A stretch of 64,000 nucleotides of DNA, taken from positions 85,212,511 through 85,276,510 of the forward strand of contig CM068832.1 in assembly GCA_028554795.2 (NCBI GenBank), read 5' to 3'. Below the pieces are notes generated by a model. It did not search any database and had not been told where the DNA came from. It worked only from the letters and a program-made list of their open reading frames with translations. This DNA is from Sinohyriopsis cumingii. Taxonomy: Eukaryota > Mollusca > Bivalvia > Unionida > Unionidae. Made by a program: the position numbers and the translations under genes. Position 1 is the stretch's first letter, and every line of letters begins with the position of its first letter. Shown here one piece after another: positions 57,930 through 64,000 of this stretch.

Positions 57930-58190
57930 ATGCCCTTTCACACAGACGCAGCTACGTCGACCACTCCTTCACCTAGCTCTTCTCTGCAAGATTTACAAAA
58001 ACAACCCTTGTGGGTGTGGTGTGGAGAACGTGTGCCTAAAACGCAAATCGTCTTTTTCTGCCAAATCTTCGTGGTGTATTGTGTCATCGGGGCAGCCATT
58101 GCCAATTTGAGTTTGCAACAAGGAGACAAACAATTGTGGACCATTTTATTGAGCAGTTGCATCGGTTACCTCTTCCCAATCCCTCCCTGA
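57930..58190 (+). CDS. Small two-transmembrane protein of Polintons
   Basis: ATG at 57,930 follows the integrase stop by 5 bases. The protein has a Ser/Thr-rich N-terminus and then two hydrophobic segments: VFFCQIFVVYCVIGAAIANL, and LWTILLSSCIGYLF near the end. They are separated by a short polar loop (SLQQGDKQ). This arrangement is familiar from small ORFs next to Polinton integrase or capsid genes; function is unknown, presumably membrane-associated. The frame stops at TGA 58,188-58,190. Frame 2 across the same point runs on as a Ser/Asn-rich hydrophilic tail to 58,339, so the C-terminus has probably been cut by a frameshift near 58,165-58,180. Confidence 0.65.
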   Translation: MPFHTDAATSTTPSPSSSLQDLQKQPLWVWCGERVPKTQIVFFCQIFVVYCVIGAAIANLSLQQGDKQLWTILLSSCIGYLFPIPP

Positions 58191-58335
58191 AATTCTCTTC
58201 GAACGGGAACCACGGGAACCTTGTGTCCAGTGCCAGTGCCAGTCACCACTCCAACAACAACAATAACCCCATTTTGAGCGGAGACACGCCTCTGACGTCC
58301 AGTAACCCCTCGGACAGCCACAGAACTCTGGAATT

Positions 58336-59261
58336 ATGAGTCACCAAAACCAATTTTACTTAACCTTACCCAGTGATAGTCCATGGAGGTGTTTCCCAAG
58401 AACACGTTGTGCTGTTGCACGGCCAAATTACCTCAGACCATCCCATTAGATCACGAAGCCCATTGGGAAGTGGCTTTAGTAGAAATCATTCACCCGACCC
58501 AAGTCCTCAATGTCCTTCCCAATCAAAATTTTTTTGATGTGGAAGTTCATGACGAACAATTGCAACAGTACTTGGATACCTATGGCAAATATTGCAAGAA
58601 AATCCCTGGTATAAAAAATCAAAAGTACACCACCTATCACTTGTTCGTTCCCCCAGGCTATTATTTTAGTGGTCAACATTTGGTGCGCACCGTAGCCTCC
58701 AGGTTTAATGTCGTGTTTCTGAAAGCTTTGGAAAGTGTCAAAAAAGTGTCACCATGGAATACCACAAAGCAGCTCGTCGCTTCTTGATGAAATTTGACGG
58801 GAGTAAAATCGTGTCCATTTTATTTTGTCCTGAATTGTTTGACATGTTGGGCGGAGACATGGACATGAGAATGGCCATGCTCAAGAAAAACGAATTACCA
58901 ATCATTTACGACAACGAGTCTTTTAGCAAGTTATTTTGTGCCCCGGTAGAACTGAACCAAGGACTGAATTTGATCTTTGTGTACTCCGATGGAGTATAAC
59001 GTGGTGGGACACACCTCTGTGCCCTTACTGCGTGTCATTCCTTTCAAAGTGGATTCTGCCACGGTCACTGACGAGGAAGGTGGAAACACTTACCACGTTC
59101 ACCGCGAATTTGTACATCCTCACTATTTGCCTGTCAGCAAGTCGTATTTGGACACGGTCAACATTGCTATAAAAAGAGATCTGGGACAAAATATTCCATT
59201 CACCAAAGGAAACGTCACGGTGAAACTCCATTTTCGAAAACGGTTCTCTCACGATTCGTAA
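58336..59261 (+). pseudogene. Polinton penton-like minor capsid protein, broken
   Basis: ATG 58,336 opens MSHQNQFYLTLPSDS, the 'F.v.LPS.sS' start of the second conserved capsid gene of Polintons, taken to be the penton-type minor capsid protein. The body continues in other frames: frame 3 from about 58,383 (LPQTIPLDHEAHWEVALVEI), frame 2 from about 58,750 (RRFLMKFDGSKIVSILF), and frame 3 again from about 58,985 to TAA 59,259-59,261. The last part includes HTSVPLLRVIPFK and ends VTVKLHFRKRFSHDS. Three frame changes (about 58,380; 58,745; 58,985) show it is inactive as read. About 308 codons in all. The product name is inferred from gene order and motif layout. Confidence 0.75.
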
Positions 59262-59264
59262 GTC

Positions 59265-59648
59265 ATGTATCCAGTGTACCGAGGGGTTGCTCGACAGCGA
59301 GGACACGGTTTAGGAGATATGTTAAAATCGGCCTTTCATTCGGTGACACGCGGACTGCACGCCTTGAAAAATGCGGCACTGACACAAGGCAAAGAATTTC
59401 TCCAAAATGTCATCGTCGACAAACAAAATCCTAAAGAAGCCTTCATGAGGGCAGGCAAAAATGTCTTGCTGCAAACGGGCAAAGACCTTTTGGGCCGACG
59501 AGGCACACCTATAAATGCCCTGCACGCTACCGAGTCAAGCATTCAGCAAGGACAAGGCAGAAAGAGACGACGAAGAAAACAGCCTTTCACCAGACTTCAC
59601 ACGTCTAAGCTAGAAAGGCAAAGAAAAGAAGAACCGTTCGATACTTAG
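59265..59648 (+). CDS. Basic virion protein, adenovirus pVI/pX-like
   Basis: 127 codons, ATG 3 bases after the minor capsid stop. A Gly-rich N-terminus (RGVARQRGHGLGDMLKSA) leads into an amphipathic helical region (FHSVTRGLHALKNAALTQGK...FLQNVI), then Lys/Gly helices. The end is a strongly basic tail (GQGRKRRRRKQPFTR). This layout and its place just before the major capsid gene match the small basic capsid or core protein of Polintons and adintoviruses, compared with adenovirus pVI and pX. It presumably binds DNA and/or membranes inside the virion. The frame is intact. Confidence 0.6.
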   Translation: MYPVYRGVARQRGHGLGDMLKSAFHSVTRGLHALKNAALTQGKEFLQNVIVDKQNPKEAFMRAGKNVLLQTGKDLLGRRGTPINALHATESSIQQGQGRKRRRRKQPFTRLHTSKLERQRKEEPFDT

Positions 59649-59678
59649 ACGTTTTCGATTATTGAGAAAGATCAAAAA

Positions 59679-61004
59679 ATGATGCACCGAGAGTCTTGCG
59701 CCTGTTCCAAGTCGGAACTGGATCTGTTTGCCATGCCCCCCACCATGATGACCATGCAAGAATCCCAGTGGGTGGAATTTCATCCCGTCTCCTCTTTGAC
59801 GGATTCCGCTTCCATCGAGTTTGAAATCAAAGGACTACCCGAAGATTACATTGATCTGAATAGCAGTTACCTGTATTTGAAAGTGAAAGTGATCAAAACG
59901 GACAACACCAATCCAGGAGGCGATGCTAGAGTAGCTCCTGTCAACAATATCATGCATTCCTTGTTCAGCGAAGTGGACTTGTACTTGAATAACAAACTGG
60001 TCAGCAGCAGCATGGATACTTACCCATATCGTGCCTACCTGGAAAATCTCTTGACGTACGGAAAAGAAGCCAAGAATACTCACCTGGATGCTTGCGTGGT
60101 ATGGAAACCTGACACGGCAGGTGTACACACGTTTAGCGAAACAATCCTGACAGAAGATGACAATCCTCACAATGTGGGGTTTACCGACCGTCGTAAGAAA
60201 ATTCTGCAAGGGCGAAGTTTAGAACTGATGGATCGTTTGCATTTGGGCATGTGGTTACAAGAAAAGTATTTGCTCAACGGGGTGGATATCCGTCTGAGAC
60301 TGAATCGTAGTAGTGCCGCTTTCCATTTGATGGCCCATGCCAATGAATACAAAACTATCATTCAAGAAGCCCGACTTTCCGTGCGTCGTGTGGAAGTGTT
60401 ACCTAAAGTGGGAAACGACGTCAGTCAGACGTTGAGCAGAACGACCGCCAAGTATCCGATACGACGCGTAGAAGTGAAAACGTTCACCATTCCCGCTGGA
60501 CAGCGATCTATGATCGAAGATCATCTGTTCCAAGGACAGTTACCCAAACGTTTGATTGTTGGTATCGTCAGGAATGCAGCCTTCAACGGAACCCACGATC
60601 AAAATCCTTTTGAGTTTCAACATTACAATGTGTCCAAGATCGAAGTCAGTCGCGACGGCAAGACCTTGTGTACCCGACCCTTTGAGCCCAACTTTGGTGT
60701 CGCAAAGAATTATTTGAGATCGTACTTGTCCCTGTACGAAGCCACCGGACAGTTAGGAACCAACACCAGTCGCGGTATTTCGAACGACGATTATGCAGGA
60801 GGCTATGCTTTGTGGGGTTTTGATTTCACTCCAGACCAAGGCAGCGACGAGGGACATTTCCACCCTATAAAATCGGGTCAGATTCGTGTGGAACTTCAGT
60901 TTGCAAATCCACCTCCAGATCAAACAGTGAACGTCCTCCTGTATGCAGAATTTGACAATACCATAGAAATCGACAGTTTGAGAGAAGTCATTCTAGATTA
61001 TTAG
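59679..61004 (+). CDS. Polinton major capsid protein (double jelly-roll), intact
   Basis: 441 codons from ATG 59,679 (an ATG-ATG pair) to TAG, with no break. The usual family length is about 430-500. Conserved-looking landmarks are a Cys-containing N-terminus (CACSKSELDLFAMPP), WVEFHPVSSLTDSASIEF and DYIDLNSSYLYLKVKV. SLFSEVDLYLNNKLVSSS and YPYRAYLENLLTYGKEAKN close the first jelly roll. The second includes KYPIRRVEVKTFTIP, LFQGQLPKRLIVGIV, FNGTHDQNPFEFQHYN, and the end FANPPPDQTVNVLLYAEFDN...IEID. The family is also annotated in animal genomes as 'F54H12.2-like'. It forms the hexon-like shell. It stands out as the only long unbroken gene in the element. Confidence 0.9.
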   Translation: MMHRESCACSKSELDLFAMPPTMMTMQESQWVEFHPVSSLTDSASIEFEIKGLPEDYIDLNSSYLYLKVKVIKTDNTNPGGDARVAPVNNIMHSLFSEVDLYLNNKLVSSSMDTYPYRAYLENLLTYGKEAKNTHLDACVVWKPDTAGVHTFSETILTEDDNPHNVGFTDRRKKILQGRSLELMDRLHLGMWLQEKYLLNGVDIRLRLNRSSAAFHLMAHANEYKTIIQEARLSVRRVEVLPKVGNDVSQTLSRTTAKYPIRRVEVKTFTIPAGQRSMIEDHLFQGQLPKRLIVGIVRNAAFNGTHDQNPFEFQHYNVSKIEVSRDGKTLCTRPFEPNFGVAKNYLRSYLSLYEATGQLGTNTSRGISNDDYAGGYALWGFDFTPDQGSDEGHFHPIKSGQIRVELQFANPPPDQTVNVLLYAEFDNTIEIDSLREVILDY

Positions 61005-61009
61005 AAGCC

Positions 61010-61516
61010 ATGGAAGACTGTTATCCCTCTTTGCCTAGTGGAGAAACTTTGAAGATGGAATGTGAGGAGACCTTGGAAGAAGAAGAAGAAGAATCCCAAG
61101 ACGAAGAAGTTATCATGATGAAGTCAAGATGGCCAGAACAAGAAGCCCATTTAGTCTCCTATTTTGCTACATTCCTGACAGATGTAATGAAAGAATTGAC
61201 CAAGGAAGAGTGCTATGGATGTCACAACGATCATCCCAGTCAAATTCAACACGACAAATGTCTGATGTTGAGCCAAGAAGAAAAATTGGACGAATATCTG
61301 GACAAAGCTTCGGGTGTCATCGAGATAGAATTCGTGTTGAACGAGTGGTATAAAGGCTTTGATAAACATTCTTCTCCTCCATTAACGTCTCTGGAGCGCG
61401 GTCGCATCAAATCTCTCTTGGACCAGAGTAAGAAGTCGGAGCTAAACGCCTTTTACTTGTCAGACATTTTCAAGCAAAAGGTCAGGATCGAATTGATGAC
61501 TTATCATTACCTGTGA
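61010..61516 (+). CDS. Acidic Cys/His protein of Polintons, function unknown
   Basis: 168 codons, ATG 5 bases after the capsid stop. The N-terminus is very acidic (CEETLEEEEEESQDEE). The middle has a metal-site-like pattern, CYGCHNDHPSQIQHDKC, within CxxC-x3-HPSQ-x2-H-x2-C spacing. The C-terminal half is helical (WYKGFDKH, LTSLERGRIKSLL, FYLSDIFKQKVRI). Similar small Cys/His ORFs sit next to capsid and protease genes in animal Polintons. The function is unknown; a capsid-associated or regulatory role is only a guess. The frame is intact. Confidence 0.65.
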   Translation: MEDCYPSLPSGETLKMECEETLEEEEEESQDEEVIMMKSRWPEQEAHLVSYFATFLTDVMKELTKEECYGCHNDHPSQIQHDKCLMLSQEEKLDEYLDKASGVIEIEFVLNEWYKGFDKHSSPPLTSLERGRIKSLLDQSKKSELNAFYLSDIFKQKVRIELMTYHYL

Positions 61517-61539
61517 AGAAGAAGAAGAAAAAACCACAC

Positions 61540-62152
61540 AAAACATTGATACCTGGGAACTTTATTACCTTTTGAACCACAGTTCGTACACGGCTTCTTG
61601 GAATCGTGTCGTCTGTCTAAAGATGAACTCCCTCATCGCAAACCTCAAGACCATCTAGCTTATGTCATCAACACGGACGACAGTCATCTCCCAGGAACCC
61701 ACTGGGTAGCCGTCTACTTTCCTCAAGAAGGATGTGTGGAATATTTCGATTCGTATGGATTGCCTCCTTTGGAAGACGATATCATTGACTTTATGAGAAG
61801 AAATGCTCAGACCACCCGATTGAATAATGTGAAATTACAAGGCACAGATTCCTTGGTGTGTGGACAATATTGTGTGTATTTTCTGCATCATCGCAGCCTG
61901 GGCTATTCCTTAGAACATTTAGTGACTCATTTTGATCCTCGTTCTTCTTCTAGAAACGATGTGAAAGTAGATCGATGGTTTTGTGACCATTATGCTTATC
62001 TTTTGTCTCAAGCTAGGAAACGTAGTGTCCATCAATGGCCTAATGACTTCCAACAGTGGAAATCACAATTTCATTCACAACGTTCTCAACCCTGTCCAAA
62101 AATAATGTGTGAGTTGAAAAAAAATGTTTGTGATTTGAAAAAAAATGTTTGA
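61540..62152 (+). pseudogene. Adenain-like (C5) maturation protease, 5' end broken
   Basis: Cysteine protease expected to mature capsid proteins. The open frame (61,598 on, first codon TTG) contains the triad: His35 in GTHWVAVYF, Asp51 in VEYFDSYGLPP and Cys88 in LVCGQYCVYFLHH. A further conserved-looking WFCDHYAYLLSQARK lies towards the end, and the C-terminus is Lys/Asn-rich. Upstream, a family-like N-terminal piece (NIDTWELYYLLNH, 61,540-61,578) is in another frame. There is therefore a frame change at about 61,578-61,592, and no ATG was found for either part. The catalytic core itself is unbroken. It ends with TGA 62,150-62,152, followed by AATAAA at 62,204. Confidence 0.82.
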
Positions 62153-62203
62153 TGTTATATTGTTAAAAATGTTATAGTTGTTTGTTAGTGTTAAGTGATT
62201 TTG

Positions 62204-62209
62204 AATAAA
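62204..62209 (+). terminator. Polyadenylation signal after the protease gene
   Basis: AATAAA about 50 bases after the protease stop, followed by a GT-rich stretch (AATGTTGTGTTTTG), the arrangement of a metazoan poly(A) site. It suggests the capsid/protease genes form one late transcription unit ending here. Confidence 0.6.
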
Positions 62210-62339
62210 AAATGTTGTGTTTTGAAGAAAAAAATGCCTTTATGGTTTGTTTGACTAAAGAAATCTTGATTCATGCTCTTTGACTTCTTACTATCTCTCT
62301 CATGACACTCATTGAACGTTCCGGCTCGAAAACCGTGTA

Positions 62340-62365
62340 GGGATGTTTTCCTTCACGTCCGCGCT
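62340..62365 (+). promoter_or_regulatory. Cassette box 1
   Basis: GGATGTTTTCCTTCACGTCC followed by GCGCTTTGACTTTAAAG, lying 64 bases before the small-gene ATG at 62,430. Repetition in front of each paralogous gene, together with the TTTAAA-like element just after it, suggests a promoter or enhancer. This is inference from position and conservation only. Confidence 0.5.
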
Positions 62366-62429
62366 TTGACTTTAAAGCCGGGGTAACCTCCAGTCTAACC
62401 ATCCATTGTCGACTCATCCTCCTACGAAG

Positions 62430-62861
62430 ATGTGCTCCAAACTAGCTAAGCTAAACGAAGCCTACGTGAATTTGCATAGGGTCAGACACAGTCTGATACC
62501 GAAGCCAGAAGAGATAGAGAATGTGAGAATGCTAAAAGTCACTGAAGACCTGATAGAAGAGCTCTTCAGAGAAGAAGTGAACAGGGAGATAGAAGAATGG
62601 ACAGAGAAGTACAGACTTCAGAAACAGCAGAGAGAGCAGCAACAGCAGCAACAGCATCAGCAGCAACCTGAACCTGACAGAGGCTTTGTCGATTGTCGTA
62701 TCGACACCAAAGAGTTCTTCTTCTCTTTCCGAAGAAGCAGACCTATCGTCAGAAAGTCTATCGTCAGAGGACATCGCATTCTTAGAAACTTAAAGATTGC
62801 CATAGCAAACAAAAAAACCCAGTCCTTTTCAGGTCTACCCAATACTCTAGAAAAGAATTAA
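62430..62861 (+). CDS. Cassette gene 1: small coiled-coil-like protein, unknown
   Basis: 144 codons from the ATG at 62,430. It begins MCSKLAKLNEAYVNLHRVRH, a helical start shared with gene 2. A Glu-rich amphipathic helix (LIEELFREEVNREIEEW), a Gln-rich stretch (QQREQQQQQQHQQQPEPD) and a basic part (SFRRSRPIVRKSIVRGHRIL) follow. It ends FSGLPNTLEKN. No domain is recognised. The shared CCTTTTCAGG near the end resembles a splice acceptor and may mean the last codons belong to a spliced exon. It could be a regulatory or accessory protein of the element. Confidence 0.55.
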   Translation: MCSKLAKLNEAYVNLHRVRHSLIPKPEEIENVRMLKVTEDLIEELFREEVNREIEEWTEKYRLQKQQREQQQQQQHQQQPEPDRGFVDCRIDTKEFFFSFRRSRPIVRKSIVRGHRILRNLKIAIANKKTQSFSGLPNTLEKN

Positions 62862-63200
62862 CAATTGATTTGCCAATGTGTGTATGTAGACTAGTGTGAA
62901 TATAAACACTGACTCTTTTTTTTATAGTGTGAGTGTATGAGTTTGTGTATATGATTGTGTGTTTGTAAGTGCTCACGTAAGTTTGTGTGGATAGTAGATC
63001 ATGATCATGTTTTTTTTGCTGTCTGACGTGTGGGGAGAGTAGATTTGGGGTTTGATTGCTTTGCGTATGTGGATATTATATTGAAGTGATTAATGAAAAT
63101 TTTAAAATTAGTAATGGGTAGTATAAAAAAGTGAGTGAATGTTTCTTTTAGGTCCGCGCGTTGTTTGGTCATGATCTAGGTAATATCAATTTTGTTTTAG
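62862..63200. repeat. Cassette 1 spacer with short repeats and a second box
   Basis: After a tail shared with cassette 2 (GATTTGCCAATGTGTGTATG, GAATATAAACACTGACTC) come GTGTGGATAGTAGATC and GGGAGAGTAGATTTGGGGTT, then TTGCTTTGCGTATGTGGATA. Near 63,150-63,183 is a different box, GGTCCGCGCGTTGTTTGGTC followed by ATGATCTAGGTAA. Its core recurs after box 3 at the right edge. Confidence 0.6.
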
Positions 63201-63226
63201 GGGATGTTTTCCTTCACGTCCGCGCT
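63201..63226 (+). promoter_or_regulatory. Cassette box 2
   Basis: GGGGATGTTTTCCTTCACGT then CCGCGCTTTTACCTTAAA, 60 bases before the ATG at 63,286. It is identical to box 1 over the 24-base core. Confidence 0.5.
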
Positions 63227-63285
63227 TTTACCTTAAATTGAAAATCGCTCGGCAGTCTAGCTACCTTTGTTGATTGATCAAGAGA

Positions 63286-63711
63286 ATGAACACCAGACTA
63301 GCAAAACTGCTTGAACTTCATGTACACCTGGAATATGCCAGGCGTATAGTGAATGAGCTGGCTGCAGAGGCCATAGTAGAAGAGGGAAGAATGAAAGAGG
63401 AGGAGAGAAGAAACAAAGAAGAGGAGGAGAGAAGAAAGAAAGAAGGGGAAGAAAAGGAGAGAGGAAATTTCAGAATCCCAGTGACACAAGATTGGCATTC
63501 TGAAGCCACTTATCCCGCCTCTGCTCTCCCCACAAAAAGAGTGAAAGGAGACTGGGGAAGGAAGAAGATGTGTGTGTGGTGCCAGGCCTGGAAGGTGCCA
63601 TCATTAACCAGGTGTCATGGAGTTCAAAAACAAACAGCTCTTTTCAGGGCTACCCAAACCTTTAGAAAAGAAATAGTAATCGATTTGCCAATGTGTGTGT
63701 ATATAGAGTAG
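63286..63711 (+). CDS. Cassette gene 2: paralogue of cassette gene 1
   Basis: 142 codons from ATG 63,286. The start MNTRLAKLLELHVHLEYARR parallels SKLAKLNEAYVNLHRVRH of gene 1. It is followed by a Glu/Lys/Arg-rich single-helix segment (RMKEEERRNKEEEERRKKEG) where gene 1 has its Gln-rich stretch. The C-terminal half differs, with a Cys pattern (MCVWCQAWKVPSLTRCHG). The last part uses the DNA shared with gene 1 (from TTTTCAGG) in a different reading frame and so runs on to FRKEIVIDLPMCVYIE. Function unknown. Confidence 0.55.
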   Translation: MNTRLAKLLELHVHLEYARRIVNELAAEAIVEEGRMKEEERRNKEEEERRKKEGEEKERGNFRIPVTQDWHSEATYPASALPTKRVKGDWGRKKMCVWCQAWKVPSLTRCHGVQKQTALFRATQTFRKEIVIDLPMCVYIE

Positions 63712-63953
63712 TGTGAATATAAATACTGACTCTTTTTTAATTGTGTGTGTGTGTGTGTGTGTTTGTTTGTAAGCGATCACGTAGGTTTGTGTGGATTGTA
63801 GATTATTGGGTTATGTAAGAGCTTAAGTTGGTTTGTGTGATAGTAGATTAGGATTTCATTTTAATGCTTTGCGTGTGTGGATAGTAGATTTGGGGTTAGT
63901 TTATTACTCCTTCACGTATGTGGATAGTAGATCATGTGAAATGAGAAAAGTAG
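63712..63953. repeat. Cassette 2 spacer with GTGTGGATAGTAGAT repeats
   Basis: A (GT)n run at about 63,742-63,762 is followed by four related words: GTGTGGATTGTAGATTATTGG, GTGTGATAGTAGATTAGGATT, GTGTGGATAGTAGATTTGGGG and ATGTGGATAGTAGATCATG. They are spaced about 40-45 bases apart, up to box 3. Confidence 0.75.
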
Positions 63954-64000
63954 GGGATGTTTTCCTTCACGTCCGCGCGTTTTAAGTAATGATCTAGGTA
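63954..64000 (+). promoter_or_regulatory. Cassette box 3 at the window edge
   Basis: GGGATGTTTTCCTTCACGTC then CGCGCGTTTTAAGTAATGATCTAGGTA. It combines the core of boxes 1 and 2 with the ATGATCTAGGTA end of the second box seen at 63,150-63,183. A third cassette probably continues past the edge. Confidence 0.55.

Larger units (their letters stand above)
56590..64000 (+). mobile_element. Polinton/Maverick (adintovirus-like) element, partial, decayed
   Basis: A collinear rightward gene set diagnostic of Polintons: chromodomain integrase, two-TM protein, penton-like minor capsid, basic pVI/pX-like protein, double-jelly-roll major capsid, acidic Cys/His protein and adenain-like protease, then tandem accessory cassettes. 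Composition is visibly more G+C-rich and codon-biased than the surrounding DNA. At least four genes carry frameshifts or stops. No FtsK/HerA ATPase, protein-primed DNA polymerase B or terminal inverted repeat was found before the right edge. The left limit is approximate. Confidence 0.88.
62340..64000 (+). repeat. Tandem array of box-plus-small-gene cassettes
   Basis: Two complete cassettes (62,340 to about 63,200; 63,201 to about 63,953) and the start of a third (63,954 to the edge). Each begins with the same box (GGATGTTTTCCTTCACGTCC then GCGC). The two complete ones then have a short leader, a small gene starting with a Lys/Leu-rich helix, and a near-identical 3' end (TTTTCAGG-TCTACCC/CTACCC...GATTTGCCAATGTGTGT...GTGTGAATATAAA-ACTGACTC). 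A spacer with repeated GTGTGGATAGTAGAT words follows. Unit lengths are about 861 and 753 bases. Confidence 0.8.

Noticed and set aside
57599..57976. 125-codon ORF overlapping the integrase C-terminus
   Set aside because: It is a shadow frame; the other frame carries the clear SH3-like and chromodomain-like segments.
59835..60209. 124-codon minus-strand ORF
   Set aside because: It lies wholly opposite the intact major capsid gene and has no recognisable content.

Overview
The window is nuclear DNA of an invertebrate animal, most likely a mollusc and perhaps a gastropod. The evidence is AT-rich, intron-dominated sequence with GT/AG-bounded exons, very many (TA)n, (CATA)n and (ATT/CTT)n microsatellites, tRNA-derived SINEs with a long conserved body, and degraded LINE and Ty3/gypsy retroelements. 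The species call is an inference from repeat style, not a database match. There are no bacterial features, CRISPR arrays or convincing free-standing tRNA/rRNA genes.

Host genes (1-55,333, + strand). Two tandem genes of the secreted ADAM/ADAMTS-like (MIG-17-like) metalloprotease family can be assembled from splice phases. Gene A enters from the left and shows its last three exons (1734-1869, 9331-9441, 9747-9782), which form an ADAMTS-type cysteine-rich module ending in a stop with no thrombospondin repeats. Gene B starts at a TATA/initiator promoter (33,438-33,473) and a signal-peptide exon (33,484-33,538). Eight more exons follow (37,593 to 55,333), covering the prodomain and the first half of the reprolysin domain. 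Gene B carries an in-frame TAA in exon 2 and a phase error in exon 7, and the exon with the zinc-binding motif is not in the window. It is therefore either a decaying copy or affected by assembly errors.

Repeats between the exons. There are four LINE reverse-transcriptase remnants, all on the minus strand (about 5.2-6.0, 17.9-19.4, 38.1-38.3 and 49.85-51.1 kb). A gypsy gag/protease relic lies on + (26.4-28.0 kb) and a gypsy RT/RNase H relic on - (40.5-41.4 kb). Two SINE families are present, with three and two copies. Other repeats are a foldback (MITE-like) hairpin, several minisatellites, a diverged long-unit tandem array at 19.66-22.0 kb and a G-quadruplex-like run. The long remaining stretches show no convincing genes.

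Virus-like element (about 56,590 to the right edge). A Polinton/Maverick (adintovirus-like) element, visibly richer in G+C than the host DNA, lies just beyond gene B exon 9. All its genes point right: a short Lys/Ser-rich ORF, a chromodomain integrase, a two-TM protein, a penton-like minor capsid protein, a basic pVI/pX-like protein, an intact double-jelly-roll major capsid protein, an acidic Cys/His protein and an adenain-like protease. The integrase, membrane protein, minor capsid and protease frames are broken, while the major capsid, basic and acidic ORFs are open. No packaging ATPase, protein-primed DNA polymerase or terminal inverted repeat is visible; they may lie past the right edge. 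After the protease comes the least familiar part: a tandem array of about 0.75-0.86 kb cassettes. Each begins with the same sequence box and then a small coiled-coil-like gene, and two cassettes plus the start of a third are visible.
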